Source of the DNA: Chryseolinea serpens
Lineage (GTDB): Bacteria; Bacteroidota; Bacteroidia; Cytophagales; Cyclobacteriaceae
Length of the DNA: 64,000 nucleotides
NCBI RefSeq assembly: GCF_900129725.1
Contig: NZ_FQWQ01000001.1
Location: 806,001 to 870,000 of the forward strand
Direction: 5' to 3'
This document shows, one piece after another, positions 1 to 10,232 of the stretch (positions are counted from its first letter, which is position 1; the number at the start of each line of letters is the position of its first letter). A program made the translations under genes and the position numbers. Under the pieces are notes generated by a model that had not been told where the DNA came from, searched no databases, and worked only from the letters and a program-made list of their open reading frames with translations.

Positions 1-469
1 AGACGCGGGTGAAGGAACCCATGGTGGCGCTGATCACTTTGGGACCATAAACATCGGCGGTTTCTTCGGAAGCGATGATCTTGGCGATGCCATACCAATC
101 GGCGGTGCGGATGATGGTGCCCAGGTTGCCGGGGTCGCGCAGATCGTCCAGGACCAGGGCAAATTCGTTGGCAGCCAGGGAGAAGGGCTGGTTGGGCTTT
201 TGCCGGGCCACGGCCAGGGCGGCATCATTCGTTTGAAATTCGCCCAAGCCTTCCAGCTCCGAGGGCTTCACCTCGATCACCTCCATGCGGGCGGTGGGCC
301 GGTGGCCGGAAAGAAATTCTTCCGTGCCCAACAGCAGTGTCACCTCGAAATCGGAGGCCAACAATTCGCGCACACTCTTTGCTCCTTCCACCAGAAAACA
401 TTGTTCCTGTTTGCGGTATTTCTTTATTTGCAAAGATTTAACAAACTTGATTTTAGCTTTTGATAGCAT
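1..469 (-). CDS. TrmH/SpoU family RNA 2'-O-methyltransferase (partial)
   Basis: The reading frame runs from an ATG at 467-469 to the left window edge, so about 156 N-terminal residues are visible and the knotted catalytic core is mostly missing. The N-terminus has the basic substrate-binding fold of the family (MLSKAKIKFVKSLQ) followed by FLVEGAKSVREL. Further on, LVLDDLRDPGNLGTIIRTAD is the hallmark first motif of the SPOUT fold, which binds S-adenosylmethionine in a trefoil knot. Proteins of this type methylate a ribose 2'-OH in rRNA or tRNA; which nucleotide cannot be told. The gene is divergent from tamL, with only about 10-43 bp between the two starts. Confidence 0.9.
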   Translation of the reverse strand, partial: MLSKAKIKFVKSLQIKKYRKQEQCFLVEGAKSVRELLASDFEVTLLLGTEEFLSGHRPTARMEVIEVKPSELEGLGEFQTNDAALAVARQKPNQPFSLAANEFALVLDDLRDPGNLGTIIRTADWYGIAKIIASEETADVYGPKVISATMGSFTRV

Positions 470-479
470 TTTCCACCCC

Positions 480-2972
480 TTGACGACATCGAAGTTCAAA
501 TATATAGTCTTGATGCTCTGGCTTTCCGCGTCCCTTTCAGGATGCTTGGGCATAAAGCACCTGAAAGAAAACGAAAAACTGCTGTTCCGCCAAACGATCC
601 AGGCGCCGGGCACCATCAACCAGGAAAACCTCCGGAATTTATATATCCAACGGCCCAACCGTAAGATCCTCGGGACCCCGGTCACGCCCCTGGTGAGCAT
701 CTACTATTTCGGCGAACGCCGCTATAACCAGGAGAAGTACATCCGCAAGAAAGAAGCGGTTGAAAAGAAGTACGACGACAAGATCGCCTCCACCACGTCG
801 CAGCGCAAGATCAACAACTATCAGTTCAAAAAACTAAAGAAGGTCGACAAGCTCAACGGCTTCATCGAGAACGGCAACGTCTGGATGCAATGGGGCGAGC
901 CCATCTCCGTGTTCGACAGTGCCAAGGCGGCCATGACCCGCGAGCGCTTCCAGGAATATCTTTTTGGCAAGGGCTATTTTAAGAACAAGGTCACCGAGCA
1001 TGTGGGCAACACCGGCAAACTCGTGACGGTGAACTACAAAGTCGATCCCGGGCAACCTTACTTTGTTGATTCTATCTTCTATGACGTGGCCGACACCGCC
1101 CTGCTGCACATTGTGAACGACAATGCCCGCGCCAGTTTTATCGTCAAGAACACGCGCTACGACCAGGACAACTTCACTAAGGAACGCGAACGCCTGGACC
1201 TGCTCATGAAGGACTACGGCTACTACGACTTCAACCGCCAATACATCGACTTCGAGATCGACACCACGTTCCACACACCGGAGCGGAAGATCGCCGTGGT
1301 CATCTCCATTAAAGATCCCGCCAAGCGCGGCTATCACAAGAAATTCACCATCGACGAGGTGACCTTCACCACCGATGTTGGAACGAGCATCCCAAACCAG
1401 CAACGACAGACCCGCTCCTATCGCGACATTCAGTACAAGTATTTCAAGAACCAATACAATCTGAAGATCCTCAGCCAGCGGGTGTTCCTGCAGCCCGGCG
1501 AAGACTACAGCCGTACCAAAACGCTTCGAACCCAGCAACAGCTGGCCAACGTGGAAGCGTTCAAGTTTGTGAACATCAACTATGACACCGCGGGCGGAAG
1601 GTTTATTGCCAACATCTTTGCCAGCCCAATGTCGCGCTACGAATGGACCAACGAAGCCGGTATGAGCGTGACTCAAGGTTTCCCCGGCCCGTTTTATAAC
1701 ATCTCCTTTAAAAAGCGCAACGTTTTCCACGGCATGGAAACTTTCGACCTGAACGGGCGTTTCGGTTTTGAAGGGGTGGCTTCGGCGACCAGTAGCGAGA
1801 ACGTTTATAAAAGCACAGAGGCCGGTCTCAACGCCTCGCTCACCTTTCCCCAATTTATCTGGCCTTTCAAGGAACGCCAGCGCTATAAGTTTGCCCAGTA
1901 CAACCCGAAGACCAAATTCACGGCAGGATATGCTTATACGGACCGCCCGGAATACCGGCGCACCGTGATCTCTGTCAACGGTACCTATACGTGGCAAAGC
2001 GCGAATCGGAAGCGGCTCTATTCGCTGATCCCCCTCAACCTTGGTGTGATCGACACCGCCAACCTGTCGCCCAGTTTCCGGGAACTCCTGCAGAAGCAGC
2101 ACCTTTTGGGAAACAATGCGCTGACCAACTCTTTCCGTCCGTCGTTTGTGAACAGTATTATCTTCGGCATCACCTGGAACCTGAACAACTACGGCAACAA
2201 GGAGCGAGATTCGTGGTACATCCGCACACAATTGGAAAGCGGGGGTACCATCTGGAACTTTATCGACCCGAAATTCATCAGCGATCTCAAGCTGGAATAT
2301 TTTAAATACATCCGGCTCAGCATCGATGTTCGCAAGACTGACCCGCTGAACAAAAACACCATTCTTGCTTATCGCCTCAATTCGGGGTTTGCCTACTCCT
2401 ATTCCGATAACGAGAGTTTGCCCTATGAAAAATTCTTCTTCGCCGGAGGTAGCAACAGTCTCCGGGCCTGGCGCCCGCGAAGACTCGGTCCCGGTTCGGC
2501 CAAACCTCCCGAGAGCACCAATCCGAAGGGCGATGGACTTTATGACTACAGCATTGAAAAGCCCTCGGAAATTCTGATGGAGGCCAGCATCGAGCTGCGT
2601 CAAAAATTATTCGGGTTTGTGAATGGTGCGGTCTTTATCGACGCCGGCAACGTCTGGAACTTCCGGCCTTCGAACGTGGTGGACGCCGAGGGAAATATTA
2701 CCCAGGATCGCAGCTCGCAGTTCAGCATCGACCGGTTTTACAAGGAAATCGGCGTGGGCACTGGTTTCGGTTTGCGTTTTGACTTTACGTTCCTCATTCT
2801 CCGTTTCGACGTCGGAATGAAAGTGTACGATCCCGCCCGCGACCAGGGTGATCGTTTTGTATTAGACAAAATCCGCTTCTGGAAACCCTATGCGAAAGAG
2901 GCCGCCGATGGTACTTTCTATGGATATCGGGAGCCCGTTATCTATAACGTGGGGATTGGCTTTCCGTTCTAA
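480..2972 (+). CDS. tamL: Translocation and assembly module lipoprotein TamL (BamA/TamA superfamily)
   Basis: About 830 residues. POTRA-like segments (YFVDSIFYDV; ERLDLLMKDYGYYDF) precede a C-terminal 16-stranded Omp85 barrel with the D15 signature FFAGGSNSLRAWRPRRLGPG and a terminal strand ending in GIGFPF. A TTG start at 480 gives a basic n-region (KFK) and a lipobox LSGC, so the protein is a lipoprotein as in Bacteroidota TamL rather than an ordinary TamA. An ATG at 513 is an alternative but leaves a signal without charge. In other bacteria TamA works with TamB to insert outer-membrane proteins or move lipids; the role here is inferred. No tamB is in view. The gene converges with the T9SS gene at 3009 across 36 bp. 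Confidence 0.85.
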   Translation: MTTSKFKYIVLMLWLSASLSGCLGIKHLKENEKLLFRQTIQAPGTINQENLRNLYIQRPNRKILGTPVTPLVSIYYFGERRYNQEKYIRKKEAVEKKYDDKIASTTSQRKINNYQFKKLKKVDKLNGFIENGNVWMQWGEPISVFDSAKAAMTRERFQEYLFGKGYFKNKVTEHVGNTGKLVTVNYKVDPGQPYFVDSIFYDVADTALLHIVNDNARASFIVKNTRYDQDNFTKERERLDLLMKDYGYYDFNRQYIDFEIDTTFHTPERKIAVVISIKDPAKRGYHKKFTIDEVTFTTDVGTSIPNQQRQTRSYRDIQYKYFKNQYNLKILSQRVFLQPGEDYSRTKTLRTQQQLANVEAFKFVNINYDTAGGRFIANIFASPMSRYEWTNEAGMSVTQGFPGPFYNISFKKRNVFHGMETFDLNGRFGFEGVASATSSENVYKSTEAGLNASLTFPQFIWPFKERQRYKFAQYNPKTKFTAGYAYTDRPEYRRTVISVNGTYTWQSANRKRLYSLIPLNLGVIDTANLSPSFRELLQKQHLLGNNALTNSFRPSFVNSIIFGITWNLNNYGNKERDSWYIRTQLESGGTIWNFIDPKFISDLKLEYFKYIRLSIDVRKTDPLNKNTILAYRLNSGFAYSYSDNESLPYEKFFFAGGSNSLRAWRPRRLGPGSAKPPESTNPKGDGLYDYSIEKPSEILMEASIELRQKLFGFVNGAVFIDAGNVWNFRPSNVVDAEGNITQDRSSQFSIDRFYKEIGVGTGFGLRFDFTFLILRFDVGMKVYDPARDQGDRFVLDKIRFWKPYAKEAADGTFYGYREPVIYNVGIGFPF

Positions 2973-3008
2973 TAGGCTACACATCTCGCTGCTTGCCCTT
3001 GAGATTCA

Positions 3009-4205
3009 TTACCTGCGTTCCGTGAAGACGATCCGGTTTAACAAAACCTCATCACCGGTCTTGGTCTTCAGAAAATATACACCCGGTTTGACGTTCCGTA
3101 TGTCGAACGTTCCCAGTGACGTGTGCATCGTGAGGTGTGCTATCGTTCTACCAAAGGAATCCACGAGGGTGTGCGTAGTTTCTTCGCCGGGATTAAAATT
3201 GAGACGTATGGTCACGTCGCCTGCTGATGGATTGGGATATACGTCGATCGCCTTCGAAGACAGGTAGCGGACGGCAACAACATTCGAAAAGTCTTCCTGT
3301 TCATCAAAGTCCACAGCATGCAACCGGTAATAGACATTTCCAATCAATGGGTTTGGGTCGGTCAGTGAATAGTTTCTCAGGACGGTGCTGTTGCCAAAGG
3401 CTTTGACCGCGCCAATGTCGGTGAACATCCGCCCGTCAACCGAGCGTTGGACGGTGAAATAGTCGACGTTGATCTCCGTGGCCGTGGTCCATTTCACCAG
3501 CACGGCATCGCCGGCAACAGCGGCTTTGAATTGAAACAACTGTACCGGCAATACCACATTGCCGCAAAACGCGACTGGTCCGGTGCATGTTCGCGATTTC
3601 ATGGCACCCGCCGGCGCATTGCTGGATGAACCGGTGCTCACCACGATGTCGCCGGTAACGATCATCGTGGCGGTGGCGGCGAAATTGGCGATCGTGTTCT
3701 GGCCGGCGGTCAGGTTTCCTTCGATCACAATGGTGGCATTGTTGCCGATATTGAAACGGGCGTTGTCGCCCAAATTAACATTTCCTTTTATGACGATTTT
3801 CTTGTTCGACACAAAGGTAAAGCCGCCGGTAGCGTTAACATCTCCCCAAACCGTGATGACCCCCAGGGAGGAGTTCAAGCTGCCGCCCACAGCCGTGACA
3901 TTTTTTGGCGTGCCCGCTTGCCCAATGTTCAAGACGTCTTGCGCAATAATGGTATTCGACTGCAAGTCAACATTCCCAATAGTGTAGGGAAAGAATAGAG
4001 ACGTGGTAGCCGTGATCCCTGAAGCCGCGTTGAAGGTCACATCCTCTGTGATGAGGTCAGCAACATTGCCGCCTTGCCAAGTGCCTGGGATATGCCACCA
4101 GCCTGTGGACAAAATCTTGGTTTGTACCTGCCCCGAAGCGGAAGAAACGCAGGCATAGAAACCGATGCACAAGAGGAGTCGTGTGAAAGTGAAACGGAGA
4201 ATCAT
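3009..4205 (-). CDS. T9SS-exported protein with beta-helix-like N-domain
   Basis: 398 residues from the ATG at 4203-4205, which begins a good signal peptide (MILRFTFTRLLLCIGFYACV, cut near SASG|QVQ). An ATG further upstream in the frame would bury that signal, so it was not used. Residues about 35-210 are rich in short repeats such as IVIKGNVNLGDN and IVIEGNLTAG, typical of a right-handed beta-helix. A fibronectin-like segment (VKWTTATEINVDYFTVQRS) follows, then a type A T9SS sorting domain beginning VYPNPSAGDVTI and ending KPGVYFLKTKTG. It is therefore predicted to cross the outer membrane and be anchored on or released from the surface. It is a close paralogue of the gene at 4510; the function is unknown. 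Confidence 0.85.
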   Translation of the reverse strand: MILRFTFTRLLLCIGFYACVSSASGQVQTKILSTGWWHIPGTWQGGNVADLITEDVTFNAASGITATTSLFFPYTIGNVDLQSNTIIAQDVLNIGQAGTPKNVTAVGGSLNSSLGVITVWGDVNATGGFTFVSNKKIVIKGNVNLGDNARFNIGNNATIVIEGNLTAGQNTIANFAATATMIVTGDIVVSTGSSSNAPAGAMKSRTCTGPVAFCGNVVLPVQLFQFKAAVAGDAVLVKWTTATEINVDYFTVQRSVDGRMFTDIGAVKAFGNSTVLRNYSLTDPNPLIGNVYYRLHAVDFDEQEDFSNVVAVRYLSSKAIDVYPNPSAGDVTIRLNFNPGEETTHTLVDSFGRTIAHLTMHTSLGTFDIRNVKPGVYFLKTKTGDEVLLNRIVFTERR

Positions 4206-4290
4206 AATGAGTTTATTTAAGTTTCCCCGCAAAGAAATTCCACCCCACTGCAACGTATTTGCAGTACTTTTTTCATGTAAGAAAAACATA

Positions 4291-4337
4291 CGGCACCAAT
4301 GCGCTAGCGATGAAGATCGCTAGGCAATACCGTCTAA
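4291..4337. repeat. Long imperfect hairpin between paralogous T9SS genes
   Basis: CTAGCGAT (4304-4311) and ATCGCTAG (4316-4323) form a perfect 8-bp stem around a GAAG tetraloop. Flanking bases extend the pairing imperfectly to about 17 bp per arm. No T-run follows, so it is not a standard intrinsic terminator. It lies in the 304-bp stretch 4206-4509 upstream of the 3009 gene, in which I see no gene. Confidence 0.5.
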
Positions 4338-4509
4338 ATTTGTTTATGGGATGTGATTTTCAGGCTCACAAGAAAAAGAATGCGTCCTGGTGCGGCTTCT
4401 TACATACAACGGATTTTGGTGCGAACAAAAAAATGCAGTAATAATCAGCGGGAGTATTCTCCATATATGATTTCAACGAAACCTTCGATACTGAATTGAT
4501 TCAAAAAAA

Positions 4510-5712
4510 TCACGGTCTCTCCGTGAAAACGACGCGGTTTAAGAATATGTCTTTTCCGCTTTTGGTTTTCAGGAAGTATACGCCGGGTTTGATGTCGGGC
4601 ACCTGTAGGGTTTCGCGTTGCAGTCGCGTGGTGAATTGCGCGATGGTTCTGCCGTAGAGATCGGTGAGCACGTGCGTGGTTTGTTCGGCGGGAATAAAGT
4701 TGAGTTGGATGTTCAACTGATGGTCCGTGGGGTTGGGAAATATTTGCACAGCATTGGAGGACAAGTAACGCACGGCGACGACGCGTGAAAATTCTTCCTT
4801 GCCATCGAAGTCAACGGAATGCAGCCGGTAGTATAAGTTTCCGATCACCGGCGCATCGTCGGTCAGGGAATAGTTTTTGATGGTGTTGCTGTTACCAAAC
4901 GCCTTGACCTTGCCGATGTTGGCGAAGGTATGACCATCCTCAGAGCGTTGAACCTCGATGTAGTCGACGTTGATCTCGGTTGCTGTGGACCATCTCACCA
5001 GCACTTCATCGCCCGCCACATCGGCATTGAACTCGAGAAGACGAATGGGCAGGATCACACCACCACAAAATTCCGGGGGGCCGGAGCATGACTTCGCTTT
5101 GATGACCGCGGTGCTGGAGCGTCTGGATGACCCCGTTCCAACCGTAATATCTCCAAGAACTTCCAGTGTCGAACCGTCGGCAATATTGGCAAAGGCACCG
5201 GTGCCGGCAACGAGATTACCCTCAATTATAATGCTTTTTCCCCCGGTGATGAGGATGGTGCCGTTGTCGCCCATATTGACATCTCCTTTTACAATGATCT
5301 GCGAAACCGACCAAAGTGAAAATGACGCAGCCGCATTTACATTTCCCCAGATCGTCAACGCACTGAGGACGGAAGATGTCATTTTCAAAGAGGCGTTGTC
5401 GGCGGCCGTGACACTCTTTGGGTTTCCCATTTGGCCGATATCAAGCGTACCTTGAATTTCAATGGTGTTCGATTGCAAGTCCACATTGCCTACGGTGTAA
5501 GCGGTGGCCATCGGCACAATCGCGGTGATGCCCGATGAAACACTAAATACAACGTCTTCGCTCACGACATCGGCGATATTGGCGCCCGACCAGATCATGG
5601 GGTCATCCCAGTTGCCGCTGGACAGAATCGTGTTCTGCGCCAGCACTGGCAGCATACCTGTGCACAGACACAGGCACAACAGCACACGCCGGGAGACAAG
5701 ATCGAGGGTCAT
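4510..5712 (-). CDS. T9SS-exported protein, paralogue of the 3009 gene
   Basis: 400 residues from the ATG at 5710-5712; the signal peptide reads MTLDLVSRRVLLCLCLCTGM and is cut near VLAQ. The architecture matches the neighbour domain for domain: beta-helix-like repeats (IIVKGDVNMGDNG, IIIEGNLVAG), a fibronectin-like segment (VRWSTATEINVDYIEVQRS) and a T9SS type A sorting domain (FPNPTDHQLNIQLN to KPGVYFLKTKSG). Both end in FTER. The two genes lie head to tail 304 bp apart, and their immediate upstream bases are also similar (CCCCGCAA), so this is a local duplication. The substrate or partner is not evident; surface display is inferred from the sorting domain. Confidence 0.85.
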   Translation of the reverse strand: MTLDLVSRRVLLCLCLCTGMLPVLAQNTILSSGNWDDPMIWSGANIADVVSEDVVFSVSSGITAIVPMATAYTVGNVDLQSNTIEIQGTLDIGQMGNPKSVTAADNASLKMTSSVLSALTIWGNVNAAASFSLWSVSQIIVKGDVNMGDNGTILITGGKSIIIEGNLVAGTGAFANIADGSTLEVLGDITVGTGSSRRSSTAVIKAKSCSGPPEFCGGVILPIRLLEFNADVAGDEVLVRWSTATEINVDYIEVQRSEDGHTFANIGKVKAFGNSNTIKNYSLTDDAPVIGNLYYRLHSVDFDGKEEFSRVVAVRYLSSNAVQIFPNPTDHQLNIQLNFIPAEQTTHVLTDLYGRTIAQFTTRLQRETLQVPDIKPGVYFLKTKSGKDIFLNRVVFTERP

Positions 5713-5945
5713 AAGAGGTACTTTACAAAGGCCCCGCAAGGAATCTCTTATCGCTCACTTTTCATAATATTTGTGTGCGTTCCTTGAGAATATGCGAGGT
5801 CCATAGGTCCGGATAAAATCATGGCTTCATTCCCGATGAACCGAAATTCAGCCAATCGAAACATCCCCGCTGTGGCTCCTTACCCGCCGGGACGCATGTC
5901 TTTAATGATTATTTCTCCATCAAGACAGTCTATCAAGCCTCACCT

Positions 5946-6137
5946 TTAGGAGTGAAGGAGGATATAGAATTCTACGATGGAGTAGATCACCAACGCTGCA
6001 CCTGTTCCCATGAAAATGAGAATCGCCTTGAGATAAGATCTATGACCTTTGTTTTGCAAGCCCTGCAACAGGTACCAGAAAGTTGCCGCCCAACCCAACA
6101 CAACGATAAGATATTTTATAAAGGTGGCAATAACCAT
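5946..6137 (-). CDS. Small two-helix membrane protein
   Basis: 63 residues with two predicted transmembrane helices (about 4-24, IATFIKYLIVVLGWAATFWY, and about 38-60, AILIFMGTGAALVIYSIVEF) joined by a short basic loop (NKGHRSYLK). I do not recognise a family. The reading frame is clean, in the same direction as the ABM-fold gene 54 bp upstream, so it may be the second gene of that transcript. The 233 bp between it and the T9SS gene (5713-5945) shows nothing I can name. Confidence 0.6.
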   Translation of the reverse strand: MVIATFIKYLIVVLGWAATFWYLLQGLQNKGHRSYLKAILIFMGTGAALVIYSIVEFYILLHS

Positions 6138-6191
6138 GGTAAAATCAGCTGTTCAAGTTATAAGAAATTATTAATCTTTCCCAACGAAAAC

Positions 6192-6626
6192 TCACTTCAA
6201 TCCGGCGCCGCCAAAAACTTTGAGGCTCATGCCTTGTGGTTTGCCGTCCAGCAACGGCATGGCTTGTGCAATGAGATCTTTGCTGTCTTCCAACTTTAAG
6301 GAATTGTCGTGATCCTCACGGCTGTCCCACGTCTCGAACACGTGGACGGTGTCGGGGTCTTTTTCGTCTTGTGAAATGATATACAGGTGACAGCCCTTTG
6401 CGGTCTGAACATCTTCGGCAGCCTGGAGGAGAATGGCGATCAGTTCAGGTCCTTTGCCGGGTTTGGTCTTGAAGCTTCCGGAGAAACCATAAAGTGTTTT
6501 TGATTCGGTCATCGCATGGGAGTTTTGTGCCTGGGTTGGCGTGAATGATAGATTGAAAATGATGAGGAGCGCCGCAGCAAGTCCTGTGTGACTCGCCTGT
6601 GCTCCGGGTTTTGCATTCGATTTCAT
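6192..6626 (-). CDS. Exported antibiotic-biosynthesis-monooxygenase-fold protein (putative quinol monooxygenase)
   Basis: 144 residues. A signal-peptide-like N-terminus (GLAAALLIIFNLSFTPTQAQ) precedes one ABM ferredoxin-like domain: GFSGSFKTKPGKGPELIAIL, then GCHLYIISQDEKDPDTVHVF and ETWDSREDHDNSL, which are the conserved strands and helix of the family (YgiN, ActVA-Orf6, LsrG). These small dimers act on quinols, heme or signal molecules without a metal or flavin; the substrate here cannot be read. Periplasmic location is unusual for the family and rests on the signal peptide. An internal ATG (MTESKTLYGF) would give a cytoplasmic form. A TAGTTTTG element on the minus strand (6656-6663) may serve as promoter. 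Confidence 0.8.
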   Translation of the reverse strand: MKSNAKPGAQASHTGLAAALLIIFNLSFTPTQAQNSHAMTESKTLYGFSGSFKTKPGKGPELIAILLQAAEDVQTAKGCHLYIISQDEKDPDTVHVFETWDSREDHDNSLKLEDSKDLIAQAMPLLDGKPQGMSLKVFGGAGLK

Positions 6627-6817
6627 CGTTTTTTTGGTTCAAAAGAACTTGCTATCAAAACTATGCCGCCGGGTGACAATCCTATGTCAGCAGTCCGCTT
6701 TAGAGAGCATTCTTTTTGAAAAATGTTTTGCTATGGGCGATTATCCCGACCATTTGTATAAAACCCTGGGTTCACAAAACCGCTTTCAGTATATTTCTCG
6801 TCTGAAAACATTAACCT

Positions 6818-9052
<2,235 letters not shown>

Positions 9053-9060
9053 AACCTTTT

Positions 9061-9110
9061 GGCCTGCACAACCGTCATCAAAATTGAAGAGGTTATGCAG
9101 GCCATTTTTT
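9061..9110 (+). terminator. Intrinsic terminator after the M28 peptidase
   Basis: GGCCTGCA (9061-9068) pairs with TGCAGGCC (9096-9103). An inner AACC/GGTT pair extends the stem, and a T-rich tail follows at once. Confidence 0.85.
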
Positions 9111-9200
9111 ATTTTCGTGGGTCACGACGTCTCAAAAAAATTCAGTCAAGAATTTCGATGTCCGGGGAAAATCCGTGGAGAAATCTTTTACCTTTAGCGT

Positions 9201-9638
9201 ATGGAACCGAACCTGAAAATCATCGACAATGCCGAAAGCTTTGATGTTTTCCGCAACCTGCTGCGCTCCTCCAGCCTGCCTGCCGACGACCTGGATTTCA
9301 AGCGCGACATGCTGGTGGGCTACATGGAAGACGATTCCATGGTAGGCACCGGTGGTCTGGAAGTGTATGGCGATTATGCACTGCTGCGTTCCCTTTCCGT
9401 GAAGCTTGGCATTCGCGGCAAAGCGTTGGGTACCACCATCACCGAACACCTCATCGAGCAGGCACGCAAGAGAAAGCTGAAAGGCATTTTCTTGTTGACG
9501 GAAAATGCGCACGGCTTTTTTCAACGAAAGGGATTTAATGTCATCCCGCGCGAAGAAGTCCCCAAAGAATTAAATGCCTCCTCCGAATTTTCACACGTGT
9601 GCCCTACCTCAGCCGTGGTGATGCATCTTGCTTTGTGA
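9201..9638 (+). CDS. GNAT family N-acetyltransferase, ArsN2-like
   Basis: 145 residues with a compact GNAT fold: LLRSSSLPADDL at the start, the central strands VGTGGLEVYGDYALLRSLSV, and an acetyl-CoA loop in the form LGIRGKALGTTITEHLIEQA. The C-terminal pattern VPKELNASSEFSHVCPTSAV resembles the ArsN2 group of arsenic-linked acetyltransferases, which end in a similar EF...CPxSA signature. ArsN proteins are associated with acetylation of organoarsenicals, but no ars gene is nearby, so the substrate is open. A TACCTTTA element lies only about 10 bp before the ATG, which suggests a very short or absent leader. Confidence 0.75.
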   Translation: MEPNLKIIDNAESFDVFRNLLRSSSLPADDLDFKRDMLVGYMEDDSMVGTGGLEVYGDYALLRSLSVKLGIRGKALGTTITEHLIEQARKRKLKGIFLLTENAHGFFQRKGFNVIPREEVPKELNASSEFSHVCPTSAVVMHLAL

Positions 9639-10232
9639 CAACTATGTTGTTTTAAGAAGCGCGTTTTAAAAAAGTCTATCAGCTTTGTCTTTCGTTTTCA
9701 ACGAGAAAGCCTGCGATGACGAACTCCGTCAAATTCCTGACATGACTTCTCCGTCACTTTACTTGCTCTTAATTTCCCTTGAAGCCAAGCAAATGGCAAT
9801 CTGAATAACCCCAGCCTTAGGACAAGGAACTGATGACCTCGTTTCGCCAGGAATGACCAAGCTGACAGCCTGCTTGACATGCAGAAGCTACGATGGTGGT
9901 TGATGGAACGTGCAGGAGAAGACACCGCTAAAGCCCGATAACCCCTGCCTAATGCCCTGGGGGACGGCATATAAATCAACAAGGGCTTTAGTCCTGAACA
10001 CCTTGAGAAGTCGCGCATACCACAGAACTGGCGTGGTGTTTTGACGCAGGGTTTGGATGTCTGTGCTAGCCCGTCCAGACGGCATGCGATACTTTTCCTG
10101 AATTAGCGAAAAACACCCTCAAAGTATCTGAAAAGCAAGGATTTCCACTAGCATTCGTTAGGCAACAAATAATTGCGCCGGGTAAATCGTAAGTCATAAA
10201 TCCAAATTACATTTGCGGTTTACAACCAACCC
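9639..10232. other. 594-bp stretch without a convincing gene
   Basis: No reading frame here looks like a known or well-composed protein; the two minus-strand frames (about 9698-10085) have erratic composition. The most structured part is CTAAAGCCC (9928-9936) pairing perfectly with GGGCTTTAG (9983-9991), with an inner CCCC/GGGG pair (9942-9945 / 9959-9963). A second palindrome CCGTCCAGACGG lies near 10070-10082. At the right end, TACATTTG (10208-10215) fits the Bacteroidota -7 element for the downstream serine gene, but no TTG sits at the expected -33 distance. Confidence 0.5.

Noticed and set aside
834-2603. 589-residue open frame antisense to tamL
   Set aside because: Its composition is that of a shadow frame in GC-rich coding DNA; no family motifs, while tamL on the other strand is unmistakable.
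9698-10085. Two minus-strand frames before the serA fusion
   Set aside because: Erratic composition, overlapping frames and no homology I recognise; described as a non-coding region instead.
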